Below, piece by piece: positions 6,539-13,030 of a DNA stretch of 15,169 bases. The notes under the pieces are model-generated. The model made no database searches, was not told where the DNA came from, and was given only the letters and a program-made list of their open reading frames with translations. The stretch spans positions 1-15,169 of the forward strand of contig CALGGQ010000162.1 in NCBI GenBank assembly GCA_937915775.1, written 5' to 3'. The translations under genes and the position numbers were made by a program. The first letter of the stretch is position 1. Every line of letters starts with the position of its first letter. Source of the stretch: an uncultured Clostridia bacterium. Its GTDB lineage: Bacteria; Bacillota; Clostridia; Oscillospirales; Acutalibacteraceae.

Positions 6539-7699
6539 CTATGCAATTGCGTTAATATAGTTATCAAGCTTTGTTATTGATTCATTGTGCATACTGCTGA
6601 ACACGTCAGCGTATGTATCAAGCGTTACATGGATATCCGTATGTCCTAACCAGTTTTTTAATACTACAGCCGGAATATTAGCCTCTATACATCTTGTCGC
6701 AAAGGTGTGACGCAGCGAGTGTTGACCTCGCATAGGGATAGAACACTTAATACATGAGCGTTTAAAGAATGCATTGACCTGTGCTGTCGTAATAACTTTA
6801 TCATGCTCATCGTCATAGAATAACAGTCCATATTCATTTTCAGGTGCTTCTTTAATTGCCTTTTCAAGAATCGGCTTTAAGTTATCCATTATTGGAATGT
6901 CTCTGATGCCTGCACTTGTTTTTGTTCCATCTTTAATAAACGCTCGATAATCAATCCCTCTTGAAATGGTAGAACGAACATGAATTACCCCGTGTTCAAA
7001 GTCAATGTTTTCTGCTTTTAGCGCATTAACTTCTCCCATACGCATACCGCTATAAAGAGAAATCAGAAGCTGAGCTATGTACACGTTTCTGCCTCGCGGA
7101 GCCTTATAGTGTTCAAGGTAATCGACAAATCGTTTCTGTTCATCCCTTGTCAAACCGATAACCTTTTTCGTTTTCTTGCTTGATTTCGGACAGCGAACGT
7201 TGGCCATTTCAAAGATGTTCTTTTCAATAATACCTTTATTATATGCTTCTCTGAACGCCAAACGGATATGGCGATAAACTTTCGATATAATGCTGTTTGA
7301 ATAGTTTGTGAGAGTTCTTAAAAACATATCAATTAATGGTGCGGAAACTTCAACAATTGGTATTTGACCTAATGTGCTTTTTTCAATTATTGAGATGGTA
7401 TGCAGATTTCGGGAATAACCCTGTTCACCGACATAGTTCATTTCAAAATCTTGTTTGCACTTGTTCTTCACGATATCCGGAATTGTTGCGCTTACATCTA
7501 TTCCCAGTTTCTCTTTTTCAAGTGATTCAAGGAATATCTGCGCTTTTTCATAACAAACAACATCACTCTGTCCGTAAAATGATTTTGCTTTTCTGGTTCC
7601 ATACACATCATAATAACTCAGCCGGTATTCGTATGTGCCATTGCTGCGAAGTCTTAAACTGCCCTCGCCATTGGCATTCCTTTGCATTTTTGTTGCCAT
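6539..7699 (-). CDS. int: Tyrosine recombinase (site-specific integrase)
   Basis: Encodes 386 residues. AAGGAG lies 8 nt before the ATG at 7699; a GTG three codons earlier is less likely. The N-terminus (about 10-45) looks like the three-strand arm-binding domain found in Tn916-type integrases. A core-binding SAM-like domain follows (about 75-165), then the catalytic domain. The full catalytic set is visible: R220 (SGMRMGE), K260 (beta-hairpin), H327 and R330 (HSLRHTFAT), H353 (LGH) and the nucleophile Y363 (DTYADV). It should carry out integration and excision of the element. It lies 12 bases after the excisionase-like gene, a classic xis-int pair, and is followed by a terminator and then a candidate attachment region. 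Confidence 0.95.
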   Translation of the reverse strand: MATKMQRNANGEGSLRLRSNGTYEYRLSYYDVYGTRKAKSFYGQSDVVCYEKAQIFLESLEKEKLGIDVSATIPDIVKNKCKQDFEMNYVGEQGYSRNLHTISIIEKSTLGQIPIVEVSAPLIDMFLRTLTNYSNSIISKVYRHIRLAFREAYNKGIIEKNIFEMANVRCPKSSKKTKKVIGLTRDEQKRFVDYLEHYKAPRGRNVYIAQLLISLYSGMRMGEVNALKAENIDFEHGVIHVRSTISRGIDYRAFIKDGTKTSAGIRDIPIMDNLKPILEKAIKEAPENEYGLLFYDDEHDKVITTAQVNAFFKRSCIKCSIPMRGQHSLRHTFATRCIEANIPAVVLKNWLGHTDIHVTLDTYADVFSSMHNESITKLDNYINAIA

Positions 7700-7711
7700 T
7701 TTGTTCACTCC

Positions 7712-7948
7712 TTATTGCCAATATCTGTCTCTTGCTTTCATATGCTTTTTTGAGAAATAATCTATCAAAGCGTGTGCCTCAACTACTTTTACTCTACCAA
7801 AATCTGATGAAGGGAATTTTGGATCATTAAATAGTTTCAGTACCGTATCCTTACTCCATCCAAGAAGATTCTTTAAATCTTCAACTGTGTAAAAGCGAAC
7901 TTCACTGGATATATATAATTGGGTACTTGTGTCTCCACCAATATTCAT
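7712..7948 (-). CDS. xis: Excisionase-like winged-helix DNA-binding protein
   Basis: Encodes 78 residues. AAGGAGGT lies 4-5 nt before the ATG at 7948, which fixes the start; in-frame upstream sequence has no comparable ribosome site. Residues about 20-66 form a MerR/excisionase-type HTH: YTVEDLKNLLGWSKDTVLKLF, with the helix-turn-helix at the WSKDTV stretch and a wing leading to VEAHALIDYF. The size and place immediately before int fit a recombination directionality factor that bends DNA at the attachment site and favours excision. Some such HTH proteins are instead simple regulators of int. Confidence 0.8.
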   Translation of the reverse strand: MNIGGDTSTQLYISSEVRFYTVEDLKNLLGWSKDTVLKLFNDPKFPSSDFGRVKVVEAHALIDYFSKKHMKARDRYWQ

Positions 7949-8028
7949 ATTTACCTCCTTGCGCACACAATAACGTAATTCTCGTTTTTTGTTAATTATG
8001 CGATTTCCCTGCTTGCATATTTGACTAA

Positions 8029-8559
8029 TCATTCATCGTTGTGAATTATTTTGTAATCAAAGCCTGTTCTTTGTTGACAATAAGTACAGGTGTCCTTTTC
8101 AAGCTGCGTCTTGTTCACTCTATATATCGTATAGTTGTGCGTTTGAATAAAGTTATTCAAACATTTGGAACACAAACAAGCTTCAAATTCTTTCTTGTTT
8201 GTTATCACATCCAAACCAACACTTATTGCGAGTGCTTTGTCAACCTGTTTCATAAAATCATCTGTTGCCATTCCAATAAAGCCGCACAACATCCGCTTAT
8301 CAACGGTAGTAATCTGTTCTGCTAATAAGGTGGAACCACAATGAAGTCCAAATCGCGTGCCGATATAAACATGAGTTGGTATATATAATTTCTTTTCCAC
8401 GCTTGTAATTGGCGCTACAATTGTACTTGGGCTGTGAAGGTTGCCAACATCGTTCTGAATAATCATTACCGGTCTGGTTTTTCGCTGCACAGTACCTTTC
8501 CTCTTAGGTAACACACAATAAAAAATGCTGCCTCGTTTAATTAATTTGTCATTATTCAT
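8029..8559 (-). CDS. MazF/PemK-like protein with a C-terminal zinc ribbon
   Basis: Encodes 176 residues. GGAGGTG lies 5 nt before the ATG at 8559. Residues 8-115 match the MazF/PemK (CcdB-like) fold: RGSIFYCVLP, RKTRPVMIIQND with R29 and P30, TIVAPITS (46-53) and EQITTVDKR (81-89). MazF members are sequence-specific mRNA endonucleases. The C-terminus adds CLCSKC (128-133) and CTYC (158-161), a likely zinc ribbon absent from ordinary MazF. No antitoxin gene is next to it; it heads the xis-int run with an 80-base gap to xis. It could be a toxin kept in check elsewhere, or a regulator that has adopted the fold. Confidence 0.85.
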   Translation of the reverse strand: MNNDKLIKRGSIFYCVLPKRKGTVQRKTRPVMIIQNDVGNLHSPSTIVAPITSVEKKLYIPTHVYIGTRFGLHCGSTLLAEQITTVDKRMLCGFIGMATDDFMKQVDKALAISVGLDVITNKKEFEACLCSKCLNNFIQTHNYTIYRVNKTQLEKDTCTYCQQRTGFDYKIIHNDE

Positions 8560-8643
8560 TTTTACACCTCCGTAATTTTTGAAAGTGCAAATACCCATTC
8601 GAGTAAATGAGTGTTATGTAATATCATCTGCTAACCCCTGACT

Positions 8644-8672
8644 ATTGTTAATCAATAAAGAGGAATCAACAA
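8644..8672 (-). promoter_or_regulatory. Candidate promoter for the PemK-xis-int unit
   Basis: On the minus strand TTGTTG (8672-8667) and AACAAT (8649-8644) are 17 nt apart and lie 85 bases before the PemK-like start. The match to a vegetative promoter is moderate. An alternative -10 (TATAAT, 8865-8860) lies farther upstream but lacks a good -35. Confidence 0.35.
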
Positions 8673-8699
8673 ATAATACGCACAATATTTGTCCTCGAC

Positions 8700-8830
8700 A
8701 CCCCTTGTGCAAGTGAATATCACTTGGGAAGTCGTCAGTAGGCAGATTGCGAATCTGCTCCACGGGAATCTCACCCCTCCGAGGAACACTCCGAGCCGCT
8801 TAAAAACGGGAGTACCATTGTCTTTCCAAT
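8700..8830 (-). ncRNA. Candidate structured leader or non-coding RNA
   Basis: A GC-rich block in otherwise AT-rich sequence carries a perfect GCAGATT/AATCTGC hairpin with a 3-nt loop (8742-8758), a perfect CAAGTG/CACTTG hairpin with a 5-nt loop (8710-8726), and a direct repeat CTCCGAG near 8775-8795. No credible coding frame spans it. It lies in the leader of the PemK-xis-int genes, downstream of a minus-strand TATAAT. It may be a regulatory RNA, a leader or an oriT-like region; the strand is inferred from the neighbours. Confidence 0.35.
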
Positions 8831-9037
8831 TGTCATCGCCATACAAGTTGCAAACTTATATTATATGTGCTTTTGTCGCTCGCCCTTAAAAAGTGGTCTT
8901 GGCGTGACACATAGACGGCTTGCCCTTTTTCAGAGGACGTTGGAATTGATGTTACTGACGAATGGGTATTTACTTTTCAAGGTTTTGAAAGGGTAAAAAA
9001 ATAAATCCCTTCACTTGAAGCCACGAGAAAGCATAAA

Positions 9038-9439
9038 TTATGCGGTTTTTGAAAAAAATTTACAAAAAGATTTTTTTGCCGTTGCTAAACGTCGACTCAC
9101 GTTGCTTTGATTTACGCCCAATTTTTTCGCATATTCTTGTTGAGTAACGCCTTTTATGTAAATTGCAATGAGTATTTCTCTATGTTGTGGTTTCATTTTT
9201 GACAGCGTTTCCCTTACTCGCTCTATATCATTGTTCTCACTTAATAAACGGTAAAGATTATCATCTTCATAAATTAACCACTCTGCATCGGCAATATCAT
9301 TATCAAGGGTCGAATGTCTCCTTCTTTCTGTATGGTTATTGTTTTTTTCTTTTCGATCAAATTCTGTTAGTATTTCATACCATTCCTCGCTTACTTCAAT
9401 CTGTTTTGTACCTGAAGCAGTTATGTATTCGTATATCAT
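9038..9439 (-). CDS. Sigma-70 region 4-like regulator of a mobile element
   Basis: Encodes 133 residues, with AAAGGAG 7 nt before the ATG at 9439. The C-terminal half (about 78-128) is a sigma region 4 HTH: SKMKPQHREILIAIYIKGVTQ, then EYAKKLGVNQSNVSRRL as the recognition helix. The N-terminal half begins with EYI and contains EVSEEWYEILTEFDR and NNHTERRRHSTL, a pattern I know from the short sigma-like proteins of Tn916/Tn1549-type conjugative transposons. Regions 2 and 3 are missing, so it is probably a specialised activator or partial sigma factor rather than a full sigma. It probably controls element genes. It is a single gene with a possible operator just upstream. Confidence 0.8.
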   Translation of the reverse strand: MIYEYITASGTKQIEVSEEWYEILTEFDRKEKNNNHTERRRHSTLDNDIADAEWLIYEDDNLYRLLSENNDIERVRETLSKMKPQHREILIAIYIKGVTQQEYAKKLGVNQSNVSRRLATAKKSFCKFFSKTA

Positions 9440-9460
9440 TTGTAATCTCCTTTGAATTCT

Positions 9461-9486
9461 GAATTTTGGTTATTTGTTCAAAATTC
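9461..9486. promoter_or_regulatory. Inverted repeat, possible operator of the sigma-like gene
   Basis: GAATTTTG (9461-9468) and CAAAATTC (9479-9486) form a perfect 8-bp inverted repeat with a 10-bp gap, 22 bases upstream of the sigma-like start. The layout suits a dimeric repressor or autoregulation. No binding protein is identified. Confidence 0.35.
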
Positions 9487-9559
9487 TGAGATTACGGATA
9501 CCCAGCGATATATGTTTGCCAATGTGTCGTAATTATGATTTTTCCTAATTTGTTACGAA

Positions 9560-9600
9560 GAAAAAAACAGAAGCCTGACGATTATCGCCAGGCTTCTGTT
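9560..9600 (-). terminator. Intrinsic terminator of the agrD-agrB unit
   Basis: A perfect 12-bp stem (9566-9577 with 9589-9600) has a loop that itself can pair. On the minus strand it is followed by seven T residues. It lies 17 bases past the agrB stop, so it ends the signal-producing transcript. Confidence 0.9.
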
Positions 9601-9617
9601 TGAAAGAGTCGATGGAG

Positions 9618-10205
9618 TCATAGATTTTTTGAGGATAATAATTGCTTTAGTTTTCCAGCTATTAGCAGAACAGACTCTAGGATTAAGCTCATAGAGAATG
9701 TAACGAACAAAGAATTGTTTTTAAAAGAAAAAAACATAAAAACTAGCAACAGAAGGAAAACTAAAATGATTCGTGAAATAAATCGAAACTTCATATAATC
9801 ATCTTTTGTTAGAGGTTTTTCTGAAGAATCCATAGGGGCAAGAAAGTAAATAACTATTGTTGAGAATAATACTATTAATAGAATAAAGAACGTAAACTTG
9901 ATTGGAATTAGCAATTTAATTAATAGTAATGATATCAACAATAAGGATGAGGTGATTATTTCACAATATATCTCTTTGGAACTGTGAAAACCACCTGCAT
10001 ATATTCTAATAGCTTGAAATGAACAAAAGAATATAACACTTTCTAAACCTATATGAAAAATTATTCCCACAATCAAAGAAAACACACCAAAAAACAGTGT
10101 TGAATATATAATAAAAAATGCATAATTATACATATCAACACTGTAAGTTGGTTTTGTTTTTTTAATAATGTAATATGTTGTTTTTTTTGACAACCACACA
10201 ATCAT
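9618..10205 (-). CDS. agrB: AgrB-like peptide-processing membrane protease
   Basis: Encodes 195 residues with several hydrophobic helices. The AgrB signature is clear: RIYAGGFHSS with catalytic H74, then C81 seven residues later (IYCEI), the same spacing as H77/C84 of S. aureus AgrB. A later LAPMDSSEKPL segment is also typical. AgrB cuts the C-terminal tail from the AgrD precursor at the membrane and helps to form the cyclic signal. The start ATG overlaps the agrD stop (ATGA) and has no good ribosome site of its own, so translation is probably coupled to agrD. It is placed after agrD, the reverse of the S. aureus order. Confidence 0.93.
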   Translation of the reverse strand: MIVWLSKKTTYYIIKKTKPTYSVDMYNYAFFIIYSTLFFGVFSLIVGIIFHIGLESVIFFCSFQAIRIYAGGFHSSKEIYCEIITSSLLLISLLLIKLLIPIKFTFFILLIVLFSTIVIYFLAPMDSSEKPLTKDDYMKFRFISRIILVFLLLLVFMFFSFKNNSLFVTFSMSLILESVLLIAGKLKQLLSSKNL

Positions 10206-10333
10206 TTCTTATAGTTCTTTGCTTCTTTTGGAAGTTTTGGTTGATAAGCAGCAACGCTGGTTGTGCTATTTACATTTGTTTTAACAGTAAACGAAACAAC
10301 CTTATCAACTAATGAAATAAAAGCCTTTTTCAT
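10202..10333 (-). CDS. agrD: AgrD-like autoinducer precursor without cysteine
   Basis: A 43-residue gene with GGAGG 7 nt before the ATG. It begins MKKAFISLVDKVV, an amphipathic leader, then has the core NSTTSVAAY (22-30) and the charged tail QPKLPKEAKNYKK (31-43), which matches the YQPKxPxx tail of clostridial AgrD. By alignment with Listeria and Clostridium AgrD, the position of the ring-closing Cys falls at T25 (or S26 if Y30 ends the ring). There is no Cys anywhere in the peptide, so a thiolactone cannot form. A Ser or Thr lactone is possible, as known for S. intermedius, or the peptide may be handled differently. It is coupled to agrB by an ATGA overlap. Confidence 0.88.
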   Translation of the reverse strand: MKKAFISLVDKVVSFTVKTNVNSTTSVAAYQPKLPKEAKNYKK

Positions 10334-10575
10334 AGCAATCCTCCTTTCTAATATTTTGTTTTCTATAGTTTATAATGTACCTGTAAACAACAGTTATATC
10401 AATATATATTGACAAATGACATAAAAGCAGGATATAAATGCAACAATATTTTTCATAATAAAAATAGTTTTATTATATTTAAAAATTACAAACTATAATA
10501 AAAATAATATGCATATAGTTAATTCAATCTACCTATTTAAAGTGCTACAATTAATTATGAAAAGGTGATGATAAT
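10334..10575. promoter_or_regulatory. Divergent AT-rich control region of the agr locus
   Basis: This 242-base gap separates agrD (minus) from the XRE regulator (plus), so both promoters must lie here. ATAGTT-like motifs recur at 10365, 10464 and 10515, ACAGTTATA occurs at 10390, and TATAGTTTATAA (10364-10375) is nearly inverted by TTACAAACTATA (10487-10498). These loosely recall LytTR-type sites, but spacing does not match the known AgrA direct repeat. Confidence 0.5.
10523..10551 (+). promoter_or_regulatory. Candidate promoter of the XRE regulator gene
   Basis: TTCAAT (10523-10528) and TACAAT (10546-10551) are exactly 17 nt apart, 25 bases upstream of the XRE start codon. It is a reasonable vegetative promoter in position, with a moderate -35. 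Confidence 0.5.
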
Positions 10576-10884
10576 ATGCAATATGATTTGAAAGATATAG
10601 GAAAGAAGATTGCATTTAGAAGAAGAGAGTTGGGATTAAAACAGTCCGAGCTGGCAGAAAAAATCAACATATCAAATACACATCTTTCAAATATTGAGAG
10701 AGGGAAGAAACCACCTGGATTTATGGCGTTTCTTGATATATGTGCTGAATTAAAAGTCGGTCCGGAATATTTAACATCTGGAAAAATATATACAGATGTA
10801 GACGAGGAAATAATTAATAAGATAAAAATGTGTTCTACAGAAAGTAAAATACTTATTTCTAAAATAGTCGATGTATTTTTATAA
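10576..10884 (+). CDS. XRE-family HTH regulator in the agr locus
   Basis: Encodes 102 residues, with AAAGGTGATG just before the ATG. Residues about 8-63 are a typical Cro/C1-type HTH: IGKKIAFRRRELGLKQSELAEK, then ISNTHLSNIERGKKPP as the recognition helix and a closing ICAELKVGPEYL. The remaining 35 residues are probably a dimerisation tail. It is transcribed towards the response regulator and divergent from agrD. It lies exactly where it could control either unit, for example silencing the locus or linking it to the state of the element. The target site is not identified; self-regulation is common in this family. Confidence 0.88.
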   Translation: MQYDLKDIGKKIAFRRRELGLKQSELAEKINISNTHLSNIERGKKPPGFMAFLDICAELKVGPEYLTSGKIYTDVDEEIINKIKMCSTESKILISKIVDVFL

Positions 10885-10894
10885 CAAAATGTAC

Positions 10895-10923
10895 TTGATA
10901 ACATTTTTTGATTGTCGTATAAT
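10895..10923 (+). promoter_or_regulatory. Strong promoter of the response regulator-kinase unit
   Basis: TTGATA (10895-10900) and TATAAT (10918-10923) are 17 nt apart, close to the vegetative consensus. The predicted transcript starts near 10930, about 30 nt before the response regulator start. The -10 box lies in the left arm of the terminator-like hairpin that follows the XRE gene. Confidence 0.75.
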
Positions 10924-10949
10924 TGCTATGTTAATTATACGATTTTTTT
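10915..10949 (+). terminator. Intrinsic terminator overlapping the next promoter
   Basis: A 10-bp perfect stem (10915-10924 with 10933-10942, loop 10925-10932) is followed by seven T residues. It should stop read-through from the XRE gene. A transcript starting from the overlapping promoter lacks the left arm and so escapes it. Confidence 0.65.
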
Positions 10950-10961
10950 ATGGTGATGAAT

Positions 10962-11675
10962 ATGAAAATAGCAATATGTGACGACATTAAAGAGTATAGA
11001 AATACTATAAAATGTTATGTTCATGAGTTTTTCAAAATGAAAGACCTTGAGTGTGAAGTGAATGAGTTTGATAATGGTAAAGCGTTGCTTATGTCAGATA
11101 ATCGGTACGATATACTGTTCTTAGACATTGAGTTAGGAGATATCAACGGGATTGAAATCGCAAAGCAAATACAAACAACATACAGTAGCACCATCATTTT
11201 AATCATTACATCACATAACGAATATTTGGATGATGCGATGGATATAAAAGTAACCAGATATATTGATAAACCGATTTCACAAACCAGGGTTTTCTCTGCA
11301 CTTAATAAATCACTTGAACTAATTAATCAGCAATTTATTGTATTGCATACGATAGATAACAGAATTGTCAGAATAAAAGTTACCGATATTGTTTATGCAG
11401 AAGCAAAGTTAAAGAGAGTTAGTGTTGCAACACTACAAAATGGAATTATCACCATAAAAGAAAGTCTTAAAGTAATTAGAAACAAACTGCCGGAAACCTC
11501 TTTTGCAACTCCGCACAATAGTTATGTTGTTAACCTGGATCATATTGGTACATATAGACGGGATGAACTAATAATGGTTGCACCTTATAACAAGGTTAGG
11601 ATTACGGTTACTTCTAGAAAACAGACTGCCTTCAAACGACAGTTTTTATCATATATCGGCGAAGGAGGGGTATGA
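10962..11675 (+). CDS. agrA: AgrA/LytTR-type response regulator
   Basis: Encodes 237 residues from the ATG at 10962, with GGTGATG just upstream as for the XRE gene; in-frame ATGs at 10950 and 10956 are less likely. The receiver domain (1-120) has the acidic pair D7-D8, phospho-acceptor D55 (LFLDIE), T83 and K103 (DKP). A LytTR DNA-binding domain (about 130-235) follows, with VYAEAKLKRVSV and SYVVNLDHI. It should be phosphorylated by the adjacent kinase and bind direct repeats in target promoters. It overlaps the kinase gene by 4 bases. The gene symbol is by family and context; other LytTR regulators look alike. Confidence 0.93.
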   Translation: MKIAICDDIKEYRNTIKCYVHEFFKMKDLECEVNEFDNGKALLMSDNRYDILFLDIELGDINGIEIAKQIQTTYSSTIILIITSHNEYLDDAMDIKVTRYIDKPISQTRVFSALNKSLELINQQFIVLHTIDNRIVRIKVTDIVYAEAKLKRVSVATLQNGIITIKESLKVIRNKLPETSFATPHNSYVVNLDHIGTYRRDELIMVAPYNKVRITVTSRKQTAFKRQFLSYIGEGGV

Positions 11676-12964
11676 TGCCAAAATACATCATTGATGTTTT
11701 TATGTATGTGTTTGAATGGCTGCTGTTTTTCTATTACACAAACACTCTGTTTCGAAGAAAGCGTCAGACCGCTGTCACTATTATTGCTTCTTTTGTCGGT
11801 TACATAGTACTGTTTGCGGCGTATCAATTCAATATAACCTATTTGAATGCTATATTTATCATTTTGGTGAACTCCTTACTGATTAAATTATTGTTTGATG
11901 TAGGATATAAAACGGCGGTCTTTCATTCAATCATTTTCCTAGTTGTAATGTTTGGAACGGAAATCTTGGTTATGTCGCTGAGCAATCTTTTGTTTGGCAG
12001 TTTTAATGCATTTGAAAATGAAATCATTGCTTATCTTTTTGTTATCAGTAGCAGCAAGGTATTGTATTTGTTGGTGATGGTTTTGCTGCTTAATTTGTTT
12101 GCCCAGAAAGAAGACAGGGAGCAGCGCAGTAAGATTTTTTGGTTACTCTTTTTGGTGCCGCTTTCCAGTATTCTAATGCTGACAGCGTTTCGGTATATTA
12201 CTTATTTGGTTGAGTTACCATCGGAAATGAGCCTCCTTTGGATGGTTGCCTGCTTGCTGACACTGTTTTCAAACATCCTAGTATTTTTTATCTACGAATA
12301 TTCTGTGAAAAGCACGAAGGAGCTGGAACAGCTAAAGGCATTGCGCATAAGAGAAGAGCAGGATAAAAAGTACTTTGAAGTCATCGAACAATCGAATCAC
12401 GAAATGCGGGTGTTTTCTCATAATATTCGCAACCATCTGACACAGATACGAAATCTTGACGATATTCAAGAGGTCAGGTCCTATGTAGACGGCTTATATC
12501 CTGACTTGGATACCTTTTCCCGAATTGGTATCAGTAAGAATCCGATGCTGGATTTAATTATCAGCAAGTATACGGCTTTATGCGAAAAACATCATATTCG
12601 GTTTGATGTTGATGTTAAAACGGCAAATCTTTCCTATATGGAAAACACCGATTTATCTACCTTGCTGAACAATCTGCTGGACAATGCAATGGAGTCGGCA
12701 GTGCAGTCAAAAGTGAAATGGATTGAGTTGAAAATCTTTTCCCGTAACCAACAATATGATGGTTTAATCCTCAGCAACTCCTGTGATGAAGAACCAACAG
12801 AAAAAAACGGCAAACTGTTAACATCAAAGAAAGACAAATCGGAGCACGGCTTAGGCATAGCCGCCGTGAAGAAGATTGTGAAGAAATATAATGCTATCTA
12901 TGATTGGAATTATAATGAAAGGAAAAACGCTTTTCTTACAACAATTGCCTTCAAAAAAGCATGA
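11672..12964 (+). CDS. agrC: AgrC-like sensor histidine kinase
   Basis: Encodes 430 residues. The first ATG overlaps the response regulator stop; the second ATG (11675) sits better behind AGGAGG, so either may be used. The N-terminal 210 residues have about six membrane helices (roughly 5-23, 36-52, 55-75, 82-108, 120-143, 157-178 and a last near 187-208), as in AgrC signal receptors. A coiled stretch leads to the phospho-acceptor H250 in FSHNIRNHL (HK10-type). The GHKL ATPase part shows the N box NNLLDNAMES (333-342) and HGLGI (392-396). The kinase should sense the peptide made by agrD-agrB and phosphorylate the LytTR partner. Its GC is slightly higher than its neighbours. Confidence 0.93.
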   Translation: MMPKYIIDVFMYVFEWLLFFYYTNTLFRRKRQTAVTIIASFVGYIVLFAAYQFNITYLNAIFIILVNSLLIKLLFDVGYKTAVFHSIIFLVVMFGTEILVMSLSNLLFGSFNAFENEIIAYLFVISSSKVLYLLVMVLLLNLFAQKEDREQRSKIFWLLFLVPLSSILMLTAFRYITYLVELPSEMSLLWMVACLLTLFSNILVFFIYEYSVKSTKELEQLKALRIREEQDKKYFEVIEQSNHEMRVFSHNIRNHLTQIRNLDDIQEVRSYVDGLYPDLDTFSRIGISKNPMLDLIISKYTALCEKHHIRFDVDVKTANLSYMENTDLSTLLNNLLDNAMESAVQSKVKWIELKIFSRNQQYDGLILSNSCDEEPTEKNGKLLTSKKDKSEHGLGIAAVKKIVKKYNAIYDWNYNERKNAFLTTIAFKKA

Positions 12965-12974
12965 ACAACCTTCC

Positions 12975-13017
12975 AAAGAGAAAATGAGCGACCTTTTTTG
13001 TCGCTCATTTTCTCTTT
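12975..13017. terminator. Bidirectional terminator between convergent operons
   Basis: An 18-bp perfect stem (12975-12992 with 13000-13017) with a 7-nt loop lies between the kinase stop (plus) and the stop of the minus-strand gene at 13031. Both outer arms are rich in T or A tracts, so it can serve both directions. Confidence 0.85.
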
Positions 13018-13030
13018 ACGTGTGAATAAT

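Larger units (their letters stand above)
8589..8971. repeat. Segment bounded by 13-bp inverted repeats
   Basis: AAATACCCATTCG (8589-8601) and its exact reverse complement CGAATGGGTATTT (8959-8971) flank about 357 bases of non-coding DNA. Similarity continues imperfectly outside the core (TTGAAA and TTTCAA flanks). The segment includes a structured GC-rich block. A perfect 13-bp inverted match at this distance is unlikely by chance. Confidence 0.6.
8600..9037. other. Intergenic region between the sigma-like and PemK-like genes
   Basis: About 440 bases without a convincing gene. It holds the inverted-repeat segment, a block of hairpins at 8700-8830, a TATAAT-like box at 8860-8865 on the minus strand, and a possible promoter at 8644-8672. 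Short open frames across it lack ribosome sites and family resemblance. Confidence 0.6.

Noticed and set aside
8652..8889. Overlapping short open frames on both strands
   Set aside because: No ribosome sites and no family resemblance; they cross the hairpin island and are explained by its higher GC content.
10364..10520. ATAGTT/ACAGTT motifs as AgrA binding sites
   Set aside because: The matches to the LytTR consensus are partial and the spacing (25 nt) does not fit the known paired-repeat layout; kept only as a note in the control region.
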